Assembly: GCF_001431625.1 (NCBI RefSeq)
Contig: NZ_LLXT01000110.1
Coordinates: 1 to 51,248 of the forward strand
DNA: 51,248 nucleotides
From: Stenotrophomonas geniculata ATCC 19374 = JCM 13324
Lineage (GTDB): Bacteria; Pseudomonadota; Gammaproteobacteria; Xanthomonadales; Xanthomonadaceae
Direction: 5' to 3'
This document shows, piece by piece, positions 26,912-36,038 of the stretch; position 1 is the first letter of the stretch; every line of letters begins with the position of its first letter. Made by a program: the position numbers and the translations under genes. Under the pieces are notes generated by a model that made no database searches, was not told the origin of the DNA, and worked only from the letters and a program-made list of their open reading frames with translations.

Positions 26912-27744
26912 CCCTTGACGCTCCCCAGCAACAGACCTTGGATGTAGTACCGCTGCAGCACCAGGAACAGCGCCAGCACCGGGACCACGGTGACCACCGC
27001 GCCGGCCATCATCATTTCCACGTCCATGATGTGCTCGCGCGAGAGGGTGGCCAGCGCCACCGGCAAAGTGTAGTGCTCCTGATCGGTCAACACGATCAAC
27101 GGCCACATGAAATCGTTCCATGCCCCCATGAAGGTGAAGATCGCCAGGGTCACCAGCACGGGCTTGAGCATCGGCAGCACGATCTGGAAGAAGATGCGCA
27201 GCTCCCCTGCCCCGTCGATGCGGGCCGCTTCCAGCAGCTCGTCCGGAATCGAACGCGCGTACTGCCGCACCAGGAAGATGCCGAACACGCTGGCCAGCGC
27301 CGGCACGATCACGCCGCCGAAGCTGTTGACCAGGCCCAGCTGCTTCATCAGCAGGAACAGCGGCAGCATCGCCACCTGCGCCGGAATCACCAGCGCCGCC
27401 ATCAGCACCTGGAACAGGCGCTCGCGGCCGACGAAGTTCAGCTTGGCGAAGGCATAGCCGGCCATCGTGTTGAGCAGCAGCGAACCCAGCGTAATACCGA
27501 CCGACACCAGCAGGCTGTTGGCGAAGTTGCCGCCCATGCCGGTGCGCGCGAACAACTCATGGTAGTTGCGCGTGGTGATGCTCGATGGCAGCAGCGGCGG
27601 CGGGAAGTGGGTCGCCTCGCCCTGCGGCATGAACGAGACCGAGAGCATCCACAGCAGCGGCGCCAGGCTGACCAGCGCCAGCACCAGCAACGCACCATTG
27701 ATCAACCACGGGTACCAGCGCGACTGGCCGATTTCACGACTCAT
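26908..27744 (-). CDS. Sugar ABC transporter permease, MalG type
   Basis: This 278-residue inner-membrane protein has six predicted helices and the ATPase-docking EAA loop as LEAARIDGAGELRIF, followed by LPMLKPVLVTL. It is the second permease of a CUT1-family carbohydrate importer. ATG 27744 (MSREIGQSRW) overlaps the stop of the first permease gene, which decides the start. Its own stop overlaps the next gene. No gene for the MalK-type ATPase is present in the locus, so the pair must use one encoded elsewhere. Confidence 0.92.
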   Translation of the reverse strand: MSREIGQSRWYPWLINGALLVLALVSLAPLLWMLSVSFMPQGEATHFPPPLLPSSITTRNYHELFARTGMGGNFANSLLVSVGITLGSLLLNTMAGYAFAKLNFVGRERLFQVLMAALVIPAQVAMLPLFLLMKQLGLVNSFGGVIVPALASVFGIFLVRQYARSIPDELLEAARIDGAGELRIFFQIVLPMLKPVLVTLAIFTFMGAWNDFMWPLIVLTDQEHYTLPVALATLSREHIMDVEMMMAGAVVTVVPVLALFLVLQRYYIQGLLLGSVKG

Positions 27745-28622
27745 ACCAACTGCCTCTTGCGGCCGAAACGCAGCATCACGGTGGTCACCGCCAGGATGAT
27801 CAGGAACAGCAGGAACGCCACTGCGGAGGCGCGCCCCAGGTTCCACCACTTGAAGCCTTCCTCGAACATGAAATACAGCACGCTGACGGTACTCTGCAGT
27901 GGGTCGCCGCGGGTCATCACGTACGGTTCGGCGAACAGCTGGAAGTAGCCCGACACGGTGATCACGCCGACCACCAGCAGCACCGGGCCGAGCATCGGCA
28001 GGGTGATGTGCAGGAACTGCTTCCAGCGCGAAGCACCGTCGATACGGGCCGCCTCGTACAGGTCATGCGGGATGGCCTGCAGGCCGGCCAGGAAGATCAC
28101 CATGTTGTAGCCGAAGTTCTTCCACACCGCGAACAGCATGATGGTCGGCATCGCCCAGTTGGGATCGCCCAGCCAGTCGATCGGGCTGATGCCCAGATGA
28201 CCCAGGCCGTAGTTCACCAGGCCGTAGCTGGTATGGAACAGGTAGCGCCAGATCACCGCCACCGCCACCAGCGTGGTCACCACCGGCGCGAACAGGGCGG
28301 TGCGGAACAGCGCCTTGAAGCGTGCGGCCGGTGCATTCAGCAGCATCGCCGCACCCAGCGACACGCCAATCGACAACGGCACGCCGATCAACACGAAGTA
28401 GGTGGTGTTCCACAGCGACTTCCAGAACATCGGCGTCTGCAGCAGGTCGATGTAATTGCCGAGGCCGACGAACCGCAGGTTGCTGCTGTCAGCCAGTGCA
28501 TAGAGGTCGAAGTCGGTCACGCTCAGCGCCAGCGCCGAGGCGACCGGCAGGCCGAAGAACATGCCCAGCACGATCAGCGAGGGACCGGCGAAAATCCAGC
28601 CGGCAAGCGAAGTACGTTTCAT
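27741..28622 (-). CDS. Sugar ABC transporter permease, MalF/UgpA type
   Basis: This 293-residue protein has six membrane helices and the EAA loop as YEAARIDGASRWKQF, followed by ITLPMLGPVLL. It is the first permease of a CUT1 carbohydrate importer and is of the short MalF type (no large periplasmic loop), as in UgpA, MsmF or LacF. Its start overlaps the stop of the solute-binding protein gene by four bases, and its stop overlaps the next permease gene by four. Confidence 0.92.
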   Translation of the reverse strand: MKRTSLAGWIFAGPSLIVLGMFFGLPVASALALSVTDFDLYALADSSNLRFVGLGNYIDLLQTPMFWKSLWNTTYFVLIGVPLSIGVSLGAAMLLNAPAARFKALFRTALFAPVVTTLVAVAVIWRYLFHTSYGLVNYGLGHLGISPIDWLGDPNWAMPTIMLFAVWKNFGYNMVIFLAGLQAIPHDLYEAARIDGASRWKQFLHITLPMLGPVLLVVGVITVSGYFQLFAEPYVMTRGDPLQSTVSVLYFMFEEGFKWWNLGRASAVAFLLFLIILAVTTVMLRFGRKRQLV

Positions 28623-29959
28623 TGCGCGCTCCCGGCGGCCACGGCACTGCTCGATTGCGGCGACGGCACGCGCTGCTGCAGGCGTTGTTGTTCATGCATC
28701 CAGCGGCGCTTGGCCAGCACCTTGTCCACGCGCTGGTCCAGCTCTTCCACGGCCTTGTCCTGCGCCAGGCCACCACGCACCACCTTCTCGGTGACGATGC
28801 GCATTTCCTGCACGATGCGCTCCCACTCAAGCACCTTCGGCGTCGGCTTGACCCGCTCCAGCTGGTCACGGAACGCAGCGGCCAGAGGATCATTGGCCAG
28901 CGACGGTGCGTTCCAGGTACTGCGACGCGGCGGCAGGTCGCCGATGATGGAATGGAAGCGGGCCTGGATTTCCGGGCGCGACAGGAACTCGATCAGCCTC
29001 CAGGAGGCTTCCTTCTGCTGCGACTTGCGGAAGATCACCAGGCTGGTGCCACCGGCAATACCGGCGCCCGGACCGTCCGGACCCGGCAACGCGGCCGTGC
29101 CCCACTGCCCTTCCAGCTCCTTGGGCTGCAGCTTCTTGAACTCGCGGATGTTCCAGGGGCCGGAGATGTAGAACACATTGAAGCCACGGAAAAACTCGTC
29201 CCAGACGTTGGAGATCTGCGTCTCGGACATCTTCGGCGCCCAGCCCTGCTCGAACATGTTGGCGTAGAAGGCCAGCGTGCGGCGGAACCCCGGGCTGGCG
29301 AAATTGCCGCGGGTGTCATCGTCGCGCAGCAGCGGATCGGGCTGCTGCAGCGCCAGCGACAGCTGCTGCTCGAACTCGTTGATCGGCATCAGCACCGCAT
29401 AGCGGTTCGGGCCCTGCATGCGCTTGATCGCCGCCATCTGTTCGTCCCACTCCTGCCACGTGCGCGGCGGGTGGTCGTAACCGGCCTTGGCCAGCAGATC
29501 CTTGCGGTAGAAGATCAGGCGCGTATCGACATACCACGGCACGCCCACCAGCGCGCCGTGGATCACATTGGTATCCCAGATGCCTTGGAAGTAGTCCTTC
29601 GGGTCGACCACGGCCGAGCGCTGCACGAACGGCTGCAGCGGCGTCAGCGCATCAAGCTCGGCGAACTCCGGTACCCAGGTGTTGCCCAGCTGGCACACGT
29701 CCGGCAGGCCGTCGGCGGCGAACGCGGTCAGCAGCTTCTCGTGCGCGGCCGTCCACGGGATGTTCTGCACATCCACCTTGATGCCCGGATTCTCGGCCTC
29801 GAACTCATGGATCAGCTCGCTGACCACCTCCGCCTCGCGGCCCATCGCCCAGAAACGTACGGTGGTGGTGCCCGGATCGGTACGGGCGCAGCCGGCCACG
29901 GCCAATGCGGCCAAGGCAGGCAGCGCCCAGCGGCGCAGGCGGTCGATCCAGTTCGGCAT
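28619..29959 (-). CDS. Sugar-binding lipoprotein of ABC importer
   Basis: This 446-residue extracellular solute-binding protein (family 1) starts with a lipoprotein signal (MPNWIDRLRRWALPALAALA, lipobox VAGC). The mature part has the family features: the TTTVRFWAMG beginning, a PDVCQLGNTWVPEF segment, and VPWYVDTRLIFYRKD, which is the typical hinge and ligand area rich in aromatics. It captures sugars in the periplasm for the two permeases downstream. ATG 29959 lies four bases after the stop of the GH144-like gene. An upstream in-frame extension lacks a signal peptide and is rejected. Confidence 0.92.
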   Translation of the reverse strand: MPNWIDRLRRWALPALAALAVAGCARTDPGTTTVRFWAMGREAEVVSELIHEFEAENPGIKVDVQNIPWTAAHEKLLTAFAADGLPDVCQLGNTWVPEFAELDALTPLQPFVQRSAVVDPKDYFQGIWDTNVIHGALVGVPWYVDTRLIFYRKDLLAKAGYDHPPRTWQEWDEQMAAIKRMQGPNRYAVLMPINEFEQQLSLALQQPDPLLRDDDTRGNFASPGFRRTLAFYANMFEQGWAPKMSETQISNVWDEFFRGFNVFYISGPWNIREFKKLQPKELEGQWGTAALPGPDGPGAGIAGGTSLVIFRKSQQKEASWRLIEFLSRPEIQARFHSIIGDLPPRRSTWNAPSLANDPLAAAFRDQLERVKPTPKVLEWERIVQEMRIVTEKVVRGGLAQDKAVEELDQRVDKVLAKRRWMHEQQRLQQRVPSPQSSSAVAAGSAQ

Positions 29960-29963
29960 CGGG

Positions 29964-31568
29964 TTACTTGCCCTGGCCTGTGGTGCGGTTGGCATTGTTC
30001 TTCTGTTCCTGCGCGGCAGCCGCGCGTGATTCGGCGATACCCACCGCGCGTGCCGCCGCGGCCTTTTCGTCTTTCTGCAGTTCCAGCGGCTGGAACGAAC
30101 CTTCCGGTGCCAGCCAGCCACCACTGAACCCGGCCCGTTCCAGGCCCTTGCGGATGTACGGGTTCTTCTTCATGACTTCCCAGACGAAGTCATCGCGGTA
30201 GTTGGCGATCATGGTCAGGATCGGGCCCTGATCGATGGCGATGTAATCGCTGGCGACCCAGCCGCGATCCGGCACCAGGCGGCCGGTCTTGATCGGGATG
30301 TCGTAGTTGAAGCTGGGGTTGAATGAATCCAGGAAGCCGTAGCTGGAGTAGATGTAATCGCCAAAGCGCTTGTGCATCTCCAGCGTGGCCGGAATCACCT
30401 GCTCCGGCGCGAACACCACCGACGCGATCGCAGCGGTGGGAGCGATGGTGCCGTCATCGAAGTTCTCGCGCAGGCCGGCGCCGCGCGAGGAGTAATGGCG
30501 GAACTGGCGCTGCTCGCCGCGATAGTCCTGGGTGGTGTTCTGTGGTCCATCACTGGCGGTCAGGCCCCACACATTCTCGCCATACTCCTTCCACTGCATC
30601 GGGTTGGCGATGGCGTACTCGCGCTGGGCCAGTGCGGCCGAGCGGCTGTTGAGGAAGTAGGTGCTGCCGCGCTCGCGCATGTACGCATCCTGGATATCGC
30701 GGAAGTCGATCCAGACGTGGCTGTACTGGTGGCCGAACAGCGGGCCGAAGGACAGGTATTCCTGGCCCTGGTAGACGCCCCAGTCGTTGTCATAGGTACG
30801 CGTCCACACCGTCCACGCATCCGGGCTGACCGGGTGCGTCGGCGAGCCCAGGGCAAGGATGTAGACCATCATCGCCTCGTTGTAGCCCATCCAGTCGTGG
30901 TCGATGAAGCCGCTCTCGGGGAACCAGCCCATCGAGATCAGCGGTGCACGCTGCTGCAGCCACGGCCAGTCGACCTTCTTGTACAACGTGTCGGCGATCT
31001 GGCGGATCTCCTTCTCACGCGGATCGTCGCCGTCGTAGTACGACTGCGCGAACAGCACGCCCATCATCAGCAGCGCGGTATCCACCGAGGACAGCTCAAC
31101 CCAGCTGTCGTAGCGACGCCCTTCCTGCATGTCCAGGAAGTGGTAGTAGAAGCCCTTGTAGCCGGCCTTGCCGGTGCGCTGCGGGCCCATCGGCACGTCG
31201 CGGAAGAACTTCAGCGTGGTCAGGGTGCGGTCGATCGCCTGGTTGCGGCTGACCCAGCCGTTCTCGATGCCGATCGGGTACGCGGTCAGTGCGAAGCCGA
31301 CCGAGGCGATGCTGGCGAACGGCCGCGACGGATAGCGATCCGGGGTCAGGCCATTGATCTCGTTGGTGGTATCCCAGAAGAACTGGAAGGTACGACGCTC
31401 GATGTCATCGAACAACGGCGGCAGCACCGGCTTCATCGGCCGCGGCGGTGCGTCGGCCTCGATCAGGATCACCGGCGGCCGCGGCTTGGCAGGTTCCTGC
31501 TGGGCCGGCTGGCAGGCGGCCACGGCCAGGCTCAACGCTGCGGCGGACAACAGATGGCGTGCCTGCAT
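29964..31568 (-). CDS. Glycoamylase-like lipoprotein, probable GH144 beta-1,2-glucanase
   Basis: This 534-residue protein begins with a lipoprotein signal (MQARHLLSAAALSLAVAAC). It resembles the glycoamylase-like family (PF10091/GH144): DDIERRTFQFFWDTTNEING, IASVGFALTAYPIG, VELSSVDTALLMMGVLFAQ, FPESGFIDHDWMGYNEAMMV and FGHQYSHVWIDFRDI. GH144 includes characterised endo-beta-1,2-glucanases with an alpha/alpha toroid fold, so this could cut beta-1,2-glucan in the periplasm or at the surface. Other activities are possible in this poorly sampled family. It heads the import operon; a LacI-type operator lies 54 bases upstream of its ATG, and the sugar-binding protein gene follows after four bases. 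Confidence 0.8.
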   Translation of the reverse strand: MQARHLLSAAALSLAVAACQPAQQEPAKPRPPVILIEADAPPRPMKPVLPPLFDDIERRTFQFFWDTTNEINGLTPDRYPSRPFASIASVGFALTAYPIGIENGWVSRNQAIDRTLTTLKFFRDVPMGPQRTGKAGYKGFYYHFLDMQEGRRYDSWVELSSVDTALLMMGVLFAQSYYDGDDPREKEIRQIADTLYKKVDWPWLQQRAPLISMGWFPESGFIDHDWMGYNEAMMVYILALGSPTHPVSPDAWTVWTRTYDNDWGVYQGQEYLSFGPLFGHQYSHVWIDFRDIQDAYMRERGSTYFLNSRSAALAQREYAIANPMQWKEYGENVWGLTASDGPQNTTQDYRGEQRQFRHYSSRGAGLRENFDDGTIAPTAAIASVVFAPEQVIPATLEMHKRFGDYIYSSYGFLDSFNPSFNYDIPIKTGRLVPDRGWVASDYIAIDQGPILTMIANYRDDFVWEVMKKNPYIRKGLERAGFSGGWLAPEGSFQPLELQKDEKAAAARAVGIAESRAAAAQEQKNNANRTTGQGK

Positions 31569-31621
31569 GGCGCGATTTCTCCGGTGGTCTGATCGATGGG
31601 AAAGCATACCGTCCAATGATC

Positions 31622-31635
31622 TGAAATCGTTTACA
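31622..31635 (-). promoter_or_regulatory. LacI-type operator before the GH144-like gene
   Basis: TGTAAACGATTTCA on the minus strand is a 14-base near-palindrome centred on CG, with five of seven base pairs matching across the dyad. It resembles LacI/GalR operators and shares the TG-N-AA-N-CG-N-TT-N-CA frame with the site before lacI at 36041-36054. Confidence 0.6.
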
Positions 31636-31647
31636 AGATGCGTTCTG

Positions 31648-31671
31648 AAAAAACCACGAAAAACGTGGTTT
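31648..31671 (-). terminator. Probable terminator between receptor and GH144 genes
   Basis: On the minus strand AAACCACG-TTTTT-CGTGGTTT forms an 8-bp hairpin running into a six-T tract. It should end transcripts from the receptor gene just before the operator of the next transcription unit. Confidence 0.65.
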
Positions 31672-31683
31672 GACACCGCGATC

Positions 31684-31795
31684 ATTGCCCATGCCGCTGC
31701 CCCCTGGCCGGCAGCGGCATGGGCAATGGACCGGCGCGGGGCCGGCCATTGCCGTTTTCAAGCAGCCGATGCCGCCGGCGGAACGGCGGCATCGG
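31684..31795. repeat. Two strong hairpins downstream of the receptor gene
   Basis: A perfect 18-bp inverted repeat (arms 31684-31701 and 31710-31727, 5' arm ATTGCCCATGCCGCTGCC) is followed toward the receptor gene by an 11-bp repeat (CCGATGCCGCC at 31766-31776 with GGCGGCATCGG at 31785-31795). Neither has a T-run. They may protect the 3' end of the receptor mRNA or help termination together with the T-tailed hairpin beyond them. Confidence 0.75.
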
Positions 31796-31816
31796 GTCGT
31801 GCATCTACATCCGGGC

Positions 31817-34800
31817 TTAGAAGCGGAAGCCCACTTCGGCCTTGATCTGGCGCGGAGTACCAATGATGTCGCCGGTCTCGTTGTAGCTCACCAGCAGCTT
31901 GCCGTCGCTCTTCACGTAGTTCAGCTTGGAGAAGTTGTCGAAGTTGAGCACGTTGATGATGTCGATGCGAGCATACAGCTCGGTATCGCCGGCCAGCTTG
32001 AAGGTCTTGGTCGCCTGCAGATCCAACGAGCGGTAGCCGAAGATCTTGCCGCCGAGCAGGAAGTGGCCATTGCCCGACGGTGTACCGGCAGCCGGGGTCG
32101 GCATGCAGTTCGAGTTGCCGGCCTGCGCGATGCAGGACCAGTCGTTACCCGGGGTCGGCGTGGCCAGGGTCAGCTTGCCACCGAAAGTGATGCCCCAGAA
32201 ACCGTCATACGAGCCGGTGACCACCAGGCGGTGACGCGGCGCGCCGTTGGACTTGATGGTCGGGTACTCACCGATGGTGCCGCGATCGAACGAATAGTGC
32301 TCGTTGATATTGCGGTTGTGGCGAGCATTGGTCCAGGTATAGGCGATCGAGGTGCCCCAGCCGCTCTCCTTGCTGTACGGCTTCTGCGCCGACAGCAGGA
32401 TCTGGGTGGAGCGGGTCTTGATGCCCTGCTGGCCGATGATCAGGCTGCCGAAGCCCGGAATGCTGCAGCCCCACGGCTGCCCGTAGGTCGGCTCGTCAGC
32501 GCCGCACAGCATCTGGTTGTCGAAGAAATTGCCGTTGTTGAAACGGTTGCCCAACGTGTAGGCGAAGCCATCGTAGGTCAGCGTGCGTGAAATCGTGGCA
32601 TCGGTCAGCCACTCGCCGATCTGGTTGCTCATGCCGAGGCTGAACTGGTCGGAGTACGGCACCTTCATGTTGTTGTTCAGCAGATCGACTTCCATGCCTT
32701 CATTGCTGGTGGAACCCAGCAGTGCCTGCACGTTCTCGATGCCGTTCATCAGGTTCGGATTCCAGTCAAAGCACGGAGTCTGCCCGTACATGCAGCTACC
32801 GGTGGCCGGGTTGCGGAAGAACACGGTCGGCTGCGGCAGTGCCAGCTTCGTGGTTTCCAGTGCCAGGTTGTCGAACAGGTCGCGATCATAGGACCGGCCG
32901 GCGCCACCATGGAACACGTGCTGCTCATCGGCGTTTACGTCATACGAGAAGCCCAGGCGCGGCTGCCAGGCATTCTTGAAATTCTTGCGATTGTGGCCGG
33001 TGCTGATGTAGTCGTTGACGTTCAAACCACTGAGCGCCAGCGTCTGCGCATAGGTCTGGCCCGGAGGCGCATGCCTGTCCTGCGAGAACAATGCGTTCAC
33101 AACCTCTGGCGGGGTCACGAAATCGGTATAGACCGGGTTCTTTTCGTAATCCCAGCGCAGGCCGATGTTCAGCTGCAGATGATCGTTGACCTGCCAGTCA
33201 TCCTGGATGAACAGACCAATCTGCTTGACCTTGGCGCGCACCTCGGACTGCACGCCGGTGACACCAGTACTGGCCTTGGTGAACTGAGCCTTGTAGGGGG
33301 TGCCGGAGGAGAAGGCAGGGTTGTCGATGGTGTAAAAGAACTGCGGATTGATCTGCGCCGCATCCGAGGCGTACAGATCAATCTGCTTGTACTTGGCGCC
33401 CATCTTGATGGTGTGGTCGCCGGCCCACTGCAGGCCGTCCAGGGTCAGGTTGTCCTCGATCGCCCAGCCCTTCTGGCCCTTCACCTGAGAGGCGAACGCA
33501 TCGGCTGCGCCGATCTGGACGAGGGTCTTTTCCTGCGGGGTGTTCCGGTTCTTGTCACCAAAGTCCGGCGCGGTGTAGACGATACCGTTGCCGTAGGTCA
33601 GCGGCAGCGGATTATTGAACGCATCTTCATGGGTGACCATCAGTTCGTTGTAGAACCGCTCGCCGCTGTGGTTCCAGCGCAGGGCGTAGCGGCGATCGGT
33701 GTTGTCCACCACCTTGCCGTGCACCTTGGCGGTCTGGTCACTGAACTGCTGCTGGGTTTCGTCGCGGTCCTGGAAGGTCAGTTCGATGCGATCGTTGTCG
33801 GTCGGCTCGAAGTCGATCTTGGCGAAGATCAGGTCCTGCTGGAACGGCTGGCTGGCCGGGCCGAGACCCGCGAGACCATCGGCTGGCAGTTTGGCGGCCG
33901 CCGAGCTCACCGCACCATCCGGCGCGATGGTCACCGGCAGGTCGAAGCGCTTGGCTTCATAGGTGACAAAGAAGTGGGCCTTGTCCTTGATGATCGGGCC
34001 ACCCAGCGCGAAGCCGTACTCCTTCTCGGCCGAGTCTTCCTTGCTCTTGCCCGGCTGGCGTTCGGCCGGGGTCATCGCACGCATGCTTTCGTTGGTATAA
34101 CGGTAGAAGGTCTCACCCTTGAACTCGTTGGTACCCGACTTGGTCGCGGCGGTGATCGCGGCGCTGGACACCTGGCCGTACTCGGCCTTGTAGTTGCCGG
34201 TGATGACCTTGTACTCACCGATGGCCAGCTGCGGGAACGGATTACCCGCGCTGCCGGACTGGCCGGAAATGCCGCCACCCTTGACGTAGCTCTTCTGGCC
34301 CACGCCGTCGATGTAGACGTTGGTACCGTCGGAGTTGGTCGCGCCGCCACGCAGCGAAGTATTGCCCTTGGCATCGCGGGTGAAGATCATGCCCGGCACC
34401 GCGTCGGCGAACTCCAGGAAGTTGCGCGAGACCTGCGGGGTGGTCTGGATCTGCTGCAGGCTGACGGTCTTGCCGACTTCGGACGTGCGCACTTCCTGCA
34501 GCAGGGTCGGCGCGACGACGTTGACGGTGTCCAGGTTGGTGGCCGCGGTCGAACCCGGGGTGCTGCTGGCAGCGCCGGCAAAGTTCAGCGTCGCGGTCGA
34601 GGCCACGGTGACGGTGACCTTCTGCGACTGGCCGTTGGCGACCACGTCGTAGGTGCCCGGGTCCAGGCCCATCAGCGAGTAGCTGCCATCGGCACGGACG
34701 GTGCCGCGACGGACGGTGCCTGTGGCGATGTTGGTGGCGGTCACTTCGGCGCCGGCCTGGGCGCCGGACACCTGGCCGCGCAGGCTGGCATTGGCCGACT

Positions 34801-34897
34801 GCGCCATGACGTTCGGGGCGGCGGCCAGCATCAGGCAGCTGACCAGTGCGGTGCTCAGCAGCCGGCGCGCCGGCGTGCGGAAGGTGGTGTGCATCAT
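31817..34897 (-). CDS. TonB-dependent receptor with carboxypeptidase-regulatory-like domain
   Basis: This 1026-residue outer-membrane protein has a signal peptide ending near NVMAQ (residue 33). A CarboxypepD_reg-like beta domain follows (about 35-110, SLRGQVSGAQAGAEV ... SYSLMGLDPGTYDVV), then a plug domain with VSRNFLEFADAVPGM and a 22-strand barrel ending in AEVGFRF, with the terminal phenylalanine of outer-membrane proteins. It belongs to the Oar-like group. It should import glycan fragments in exchange for TonB energy; the neighbours suggest oligosaccharides. The first of two adjacent ATGs (34897) is chosen because GGAG lies nine bases upstream. It follows lacI by 76 bases, with no convincing operator between. 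Confidence 0.88.
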   Translation of the reverse strand: MMHTTFRTPARRLLSTALVSCLMLAAAPNVMAQSANASLRGQVSGAQAGAEVTATNIATGTVRRGTVRADGSYSLMGLDPGTYDVVANGQSQKVTVTVASTATLNFAGAASSTPGSTAATNLDTVNVVAPTLLQEVRTSEVGKTVSLQQIQTTPQVSRNFLEFADAVPGMIFTRDAKGNTSLRGGATNSDGTNVYIDGVGQKSYVKGGGISGQSGSAGNPFPQLAIGEYKVITGNYKAEYGQVSSAAITAATKSGTNEFKGETFYRYTNESMRAMTPAERQPGKSKEDSAEKEYGFALGGPIIKDKAHFFVTYEAKRFDLPVTIAPDGAVSSAAAKLPADGLAGLGPASQPFQQDLIFAKIDFEPTDNDRIELTFQDRDETQQQFSDQTAKVHGKVVDNTDRRYALRWNHSGERFYNELMVTHEDAFNNPLPLTYGNGIVYTAPDFGDKNRNTPQEKTLVQIGAADAFASQVKGQKGWAIEDNLTLDGLQWAGDHTIKMGAKYKQIDLYASDAAQINPQFFYTIDNPAFSSGTPYKAQFTKASTGVTGVQSEVRAKVKQIGLFIQDDWQVNDHLQLNIGLRWDYEKNPVYTDFVTPPEVVNALFSQDRHAPPGQTYAQTLALSGLNVNDYISTGHNRKNFKNAWQPRLGFSYDVNADEQHVFHGGAGRSYDRDLFDNLALETTKLALPQPTVFFRNPATGSCMYGQTPCFDWNPNLMNGIENVQALLGSTSNEGMEVDLLNNNMKVPYSDQFSLGMSNQIGEWLTDATISRTLTYDGFAYTLGNRFNNGNFFDNQMLCGADEPTYGQPWGCSIPGFGSLIIGQQGIKTRSTQILLSAQKPYSKESGWGTSIAYTWTNARHNRNINEHYSFDRGTIGEYPTIKSNGAPRHRLVVTGSYDGFWGITFGGKLTLATPTPGNDWSCIAQAGNSNCMPTPAAGTPSGNGHFLLGGKIFGYRSLDLQATKTFKLAGDTELYARIDIINVLNFDNFSKLNYVKSDGKLLVSYNETGDIIGTPRQIKAEVGFRF

Positions 34898-34973
34898 CAA
34901 CTCAATCTCCGGGTGGCGGTAACCGCTCGCGCGGTCCCTGCGATCAATCAAAAAAGAAGGAACGCCTCTGGCT

Positions 34974-35996
34974 TCAACGGCCCGATGGCGGAGTGGTGGA
35001 ATCGCGAACTATCAAGCGGGGAACCAGGGTCTGCTTATCCCCTGTCCCGTCCGTGGAGGTGCCGTCCATCAACTGCAGCAGGCGCGTCATGGCCCGGTCG
35101 CCGAGCTCGGCGATGCTGACCTGCATGGTGGTCAGCGACGGGTGGACGAAACGCGCCAGTGGAATATCATCGAAACCCGCCAAGGCCACATCGGCCGGGA
35201 CACGGACCCCTGCCTGCGTGAACGCATACAGGCAGCCCAGCGCCATCATGTCGTTGGCGGCGAACACGGCATCAGGCAGCGCTCCGGCTGCCAGCAACTC
35301 CTGACCGGCGCGATGGCCGGAAGCTTCGTCGAAATCACCGGGCAGCTCGATGCCTTCGGCGCCACCGCCAAAAGCCGCCAGCGCGTCACGGAAGCCGCGC
35401 AGGCGCTCGCGCGCGTCGAAGTTGAGATCCGGGCCAGAAATGAAAGCGATGCGACGGTGGCCAGCGTCAAGCAGATGACGGGTCATCGCCATCGCACCGG
35501 CATGGTCGTCGATGCTCAGCACCGGGTGGTCCTGCCCGGGCAGATAGGTGTTGATCAACACCGTCGGCAACGACTGCGGCAGGTTGTCTGTCAGGAAGCC
35601 CGGGCTCTCGGCATAGGGCGAGAGCACCAGCAGGCCGTCGACGCGGCCGCGCATGGCGCGCAGGGCCGCACCCTGCTGCTCCTGGTCACCGTGGTAGCTG
35701 GACACCAGCAGGTGCTGGCGGCGGCTACGGGCGACATTGTCGATGCCACGCATCAGCTCGGAGAAGAATTCGCCGTACAGGTCCGGCAGCACCACGCCCA
35801 CCGTATTGGTGCGGCGGCTGCTCAGGCTGCGGGCGGCGGCGTGCGGGGTGTAACGCAGCCGTGCGGCGACCTCCAGCACAAGCTGGCGGACCGGTTCGGC
35901 GACATTTTCATGCCCGTTGAGCGCGCGGGAAACCGTGGCCACGGAGACCCGGGCTTCGCGTGCGACGTCTTTGATTGTGATAGCTGCCTTGTTCAC
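34974..35996 (-). CDS. LacI family transcriptional repressor
   Basis: This 340-residue regulator has the N-terminal LacI helix-turn-helix (TIKDVAREARVSVATVSRAL) and hinge (YTPHAAARSL), followed by a periplasmic-binding-protein-like effector domain (TNTVGVVLPDLYGEFFSELM). It should repress the adjacent receptor and glycan operon until a sugar ligand binds. The start is GTG at 35996, eight bases after GGAGG. A GTG five codons earlier at 36011 overlaps that ribosome binding site and is less likely. A matching operator overlaps its own promoter, so autoregulation is likely. Confidence 0.92.
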   Translation of the reverse strand: MNKAAITIKDVAREARVSVATVSRALNGHENVAEPVRQLVLEVAARLRYTPHAAARSLSSRRTNTVGVVLPDLYGEFFSELMRGIDNVARSRRQHLLVSSYHGDQEQQGAALRAMRGRVDGLLVLSPYAESPGFLTDNLPQSLPTVLINTYLPGQDHPVLSIDDHAGAMAMTRHLLDAGHRRIAFISGPDLNFDARERLRGFRDALAAFGGGAEGIELPGDFDEASGHRAGQELLAAGALPDAVFAANDMMALGCLYAFTQAGVRVPADVALAGFDDIPLARFVHPSLTTMQVSIAELGDRAMTRLLQLMDGTSTDGTGDKQTLVPRLIVRDSTTPPSGR

Positions 35997-36038
35997 GAAG
36001 CCGCCCTCCACGGCTTGGACCTACCAGCATTGGCGCGG

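Noticed and set aside
23675..26947. 1090-codon plus-strand open frame.
   Set aside because: Antisense shadow of the large secreted glycosidase-like gene; no signal peptide or recognisable domain.
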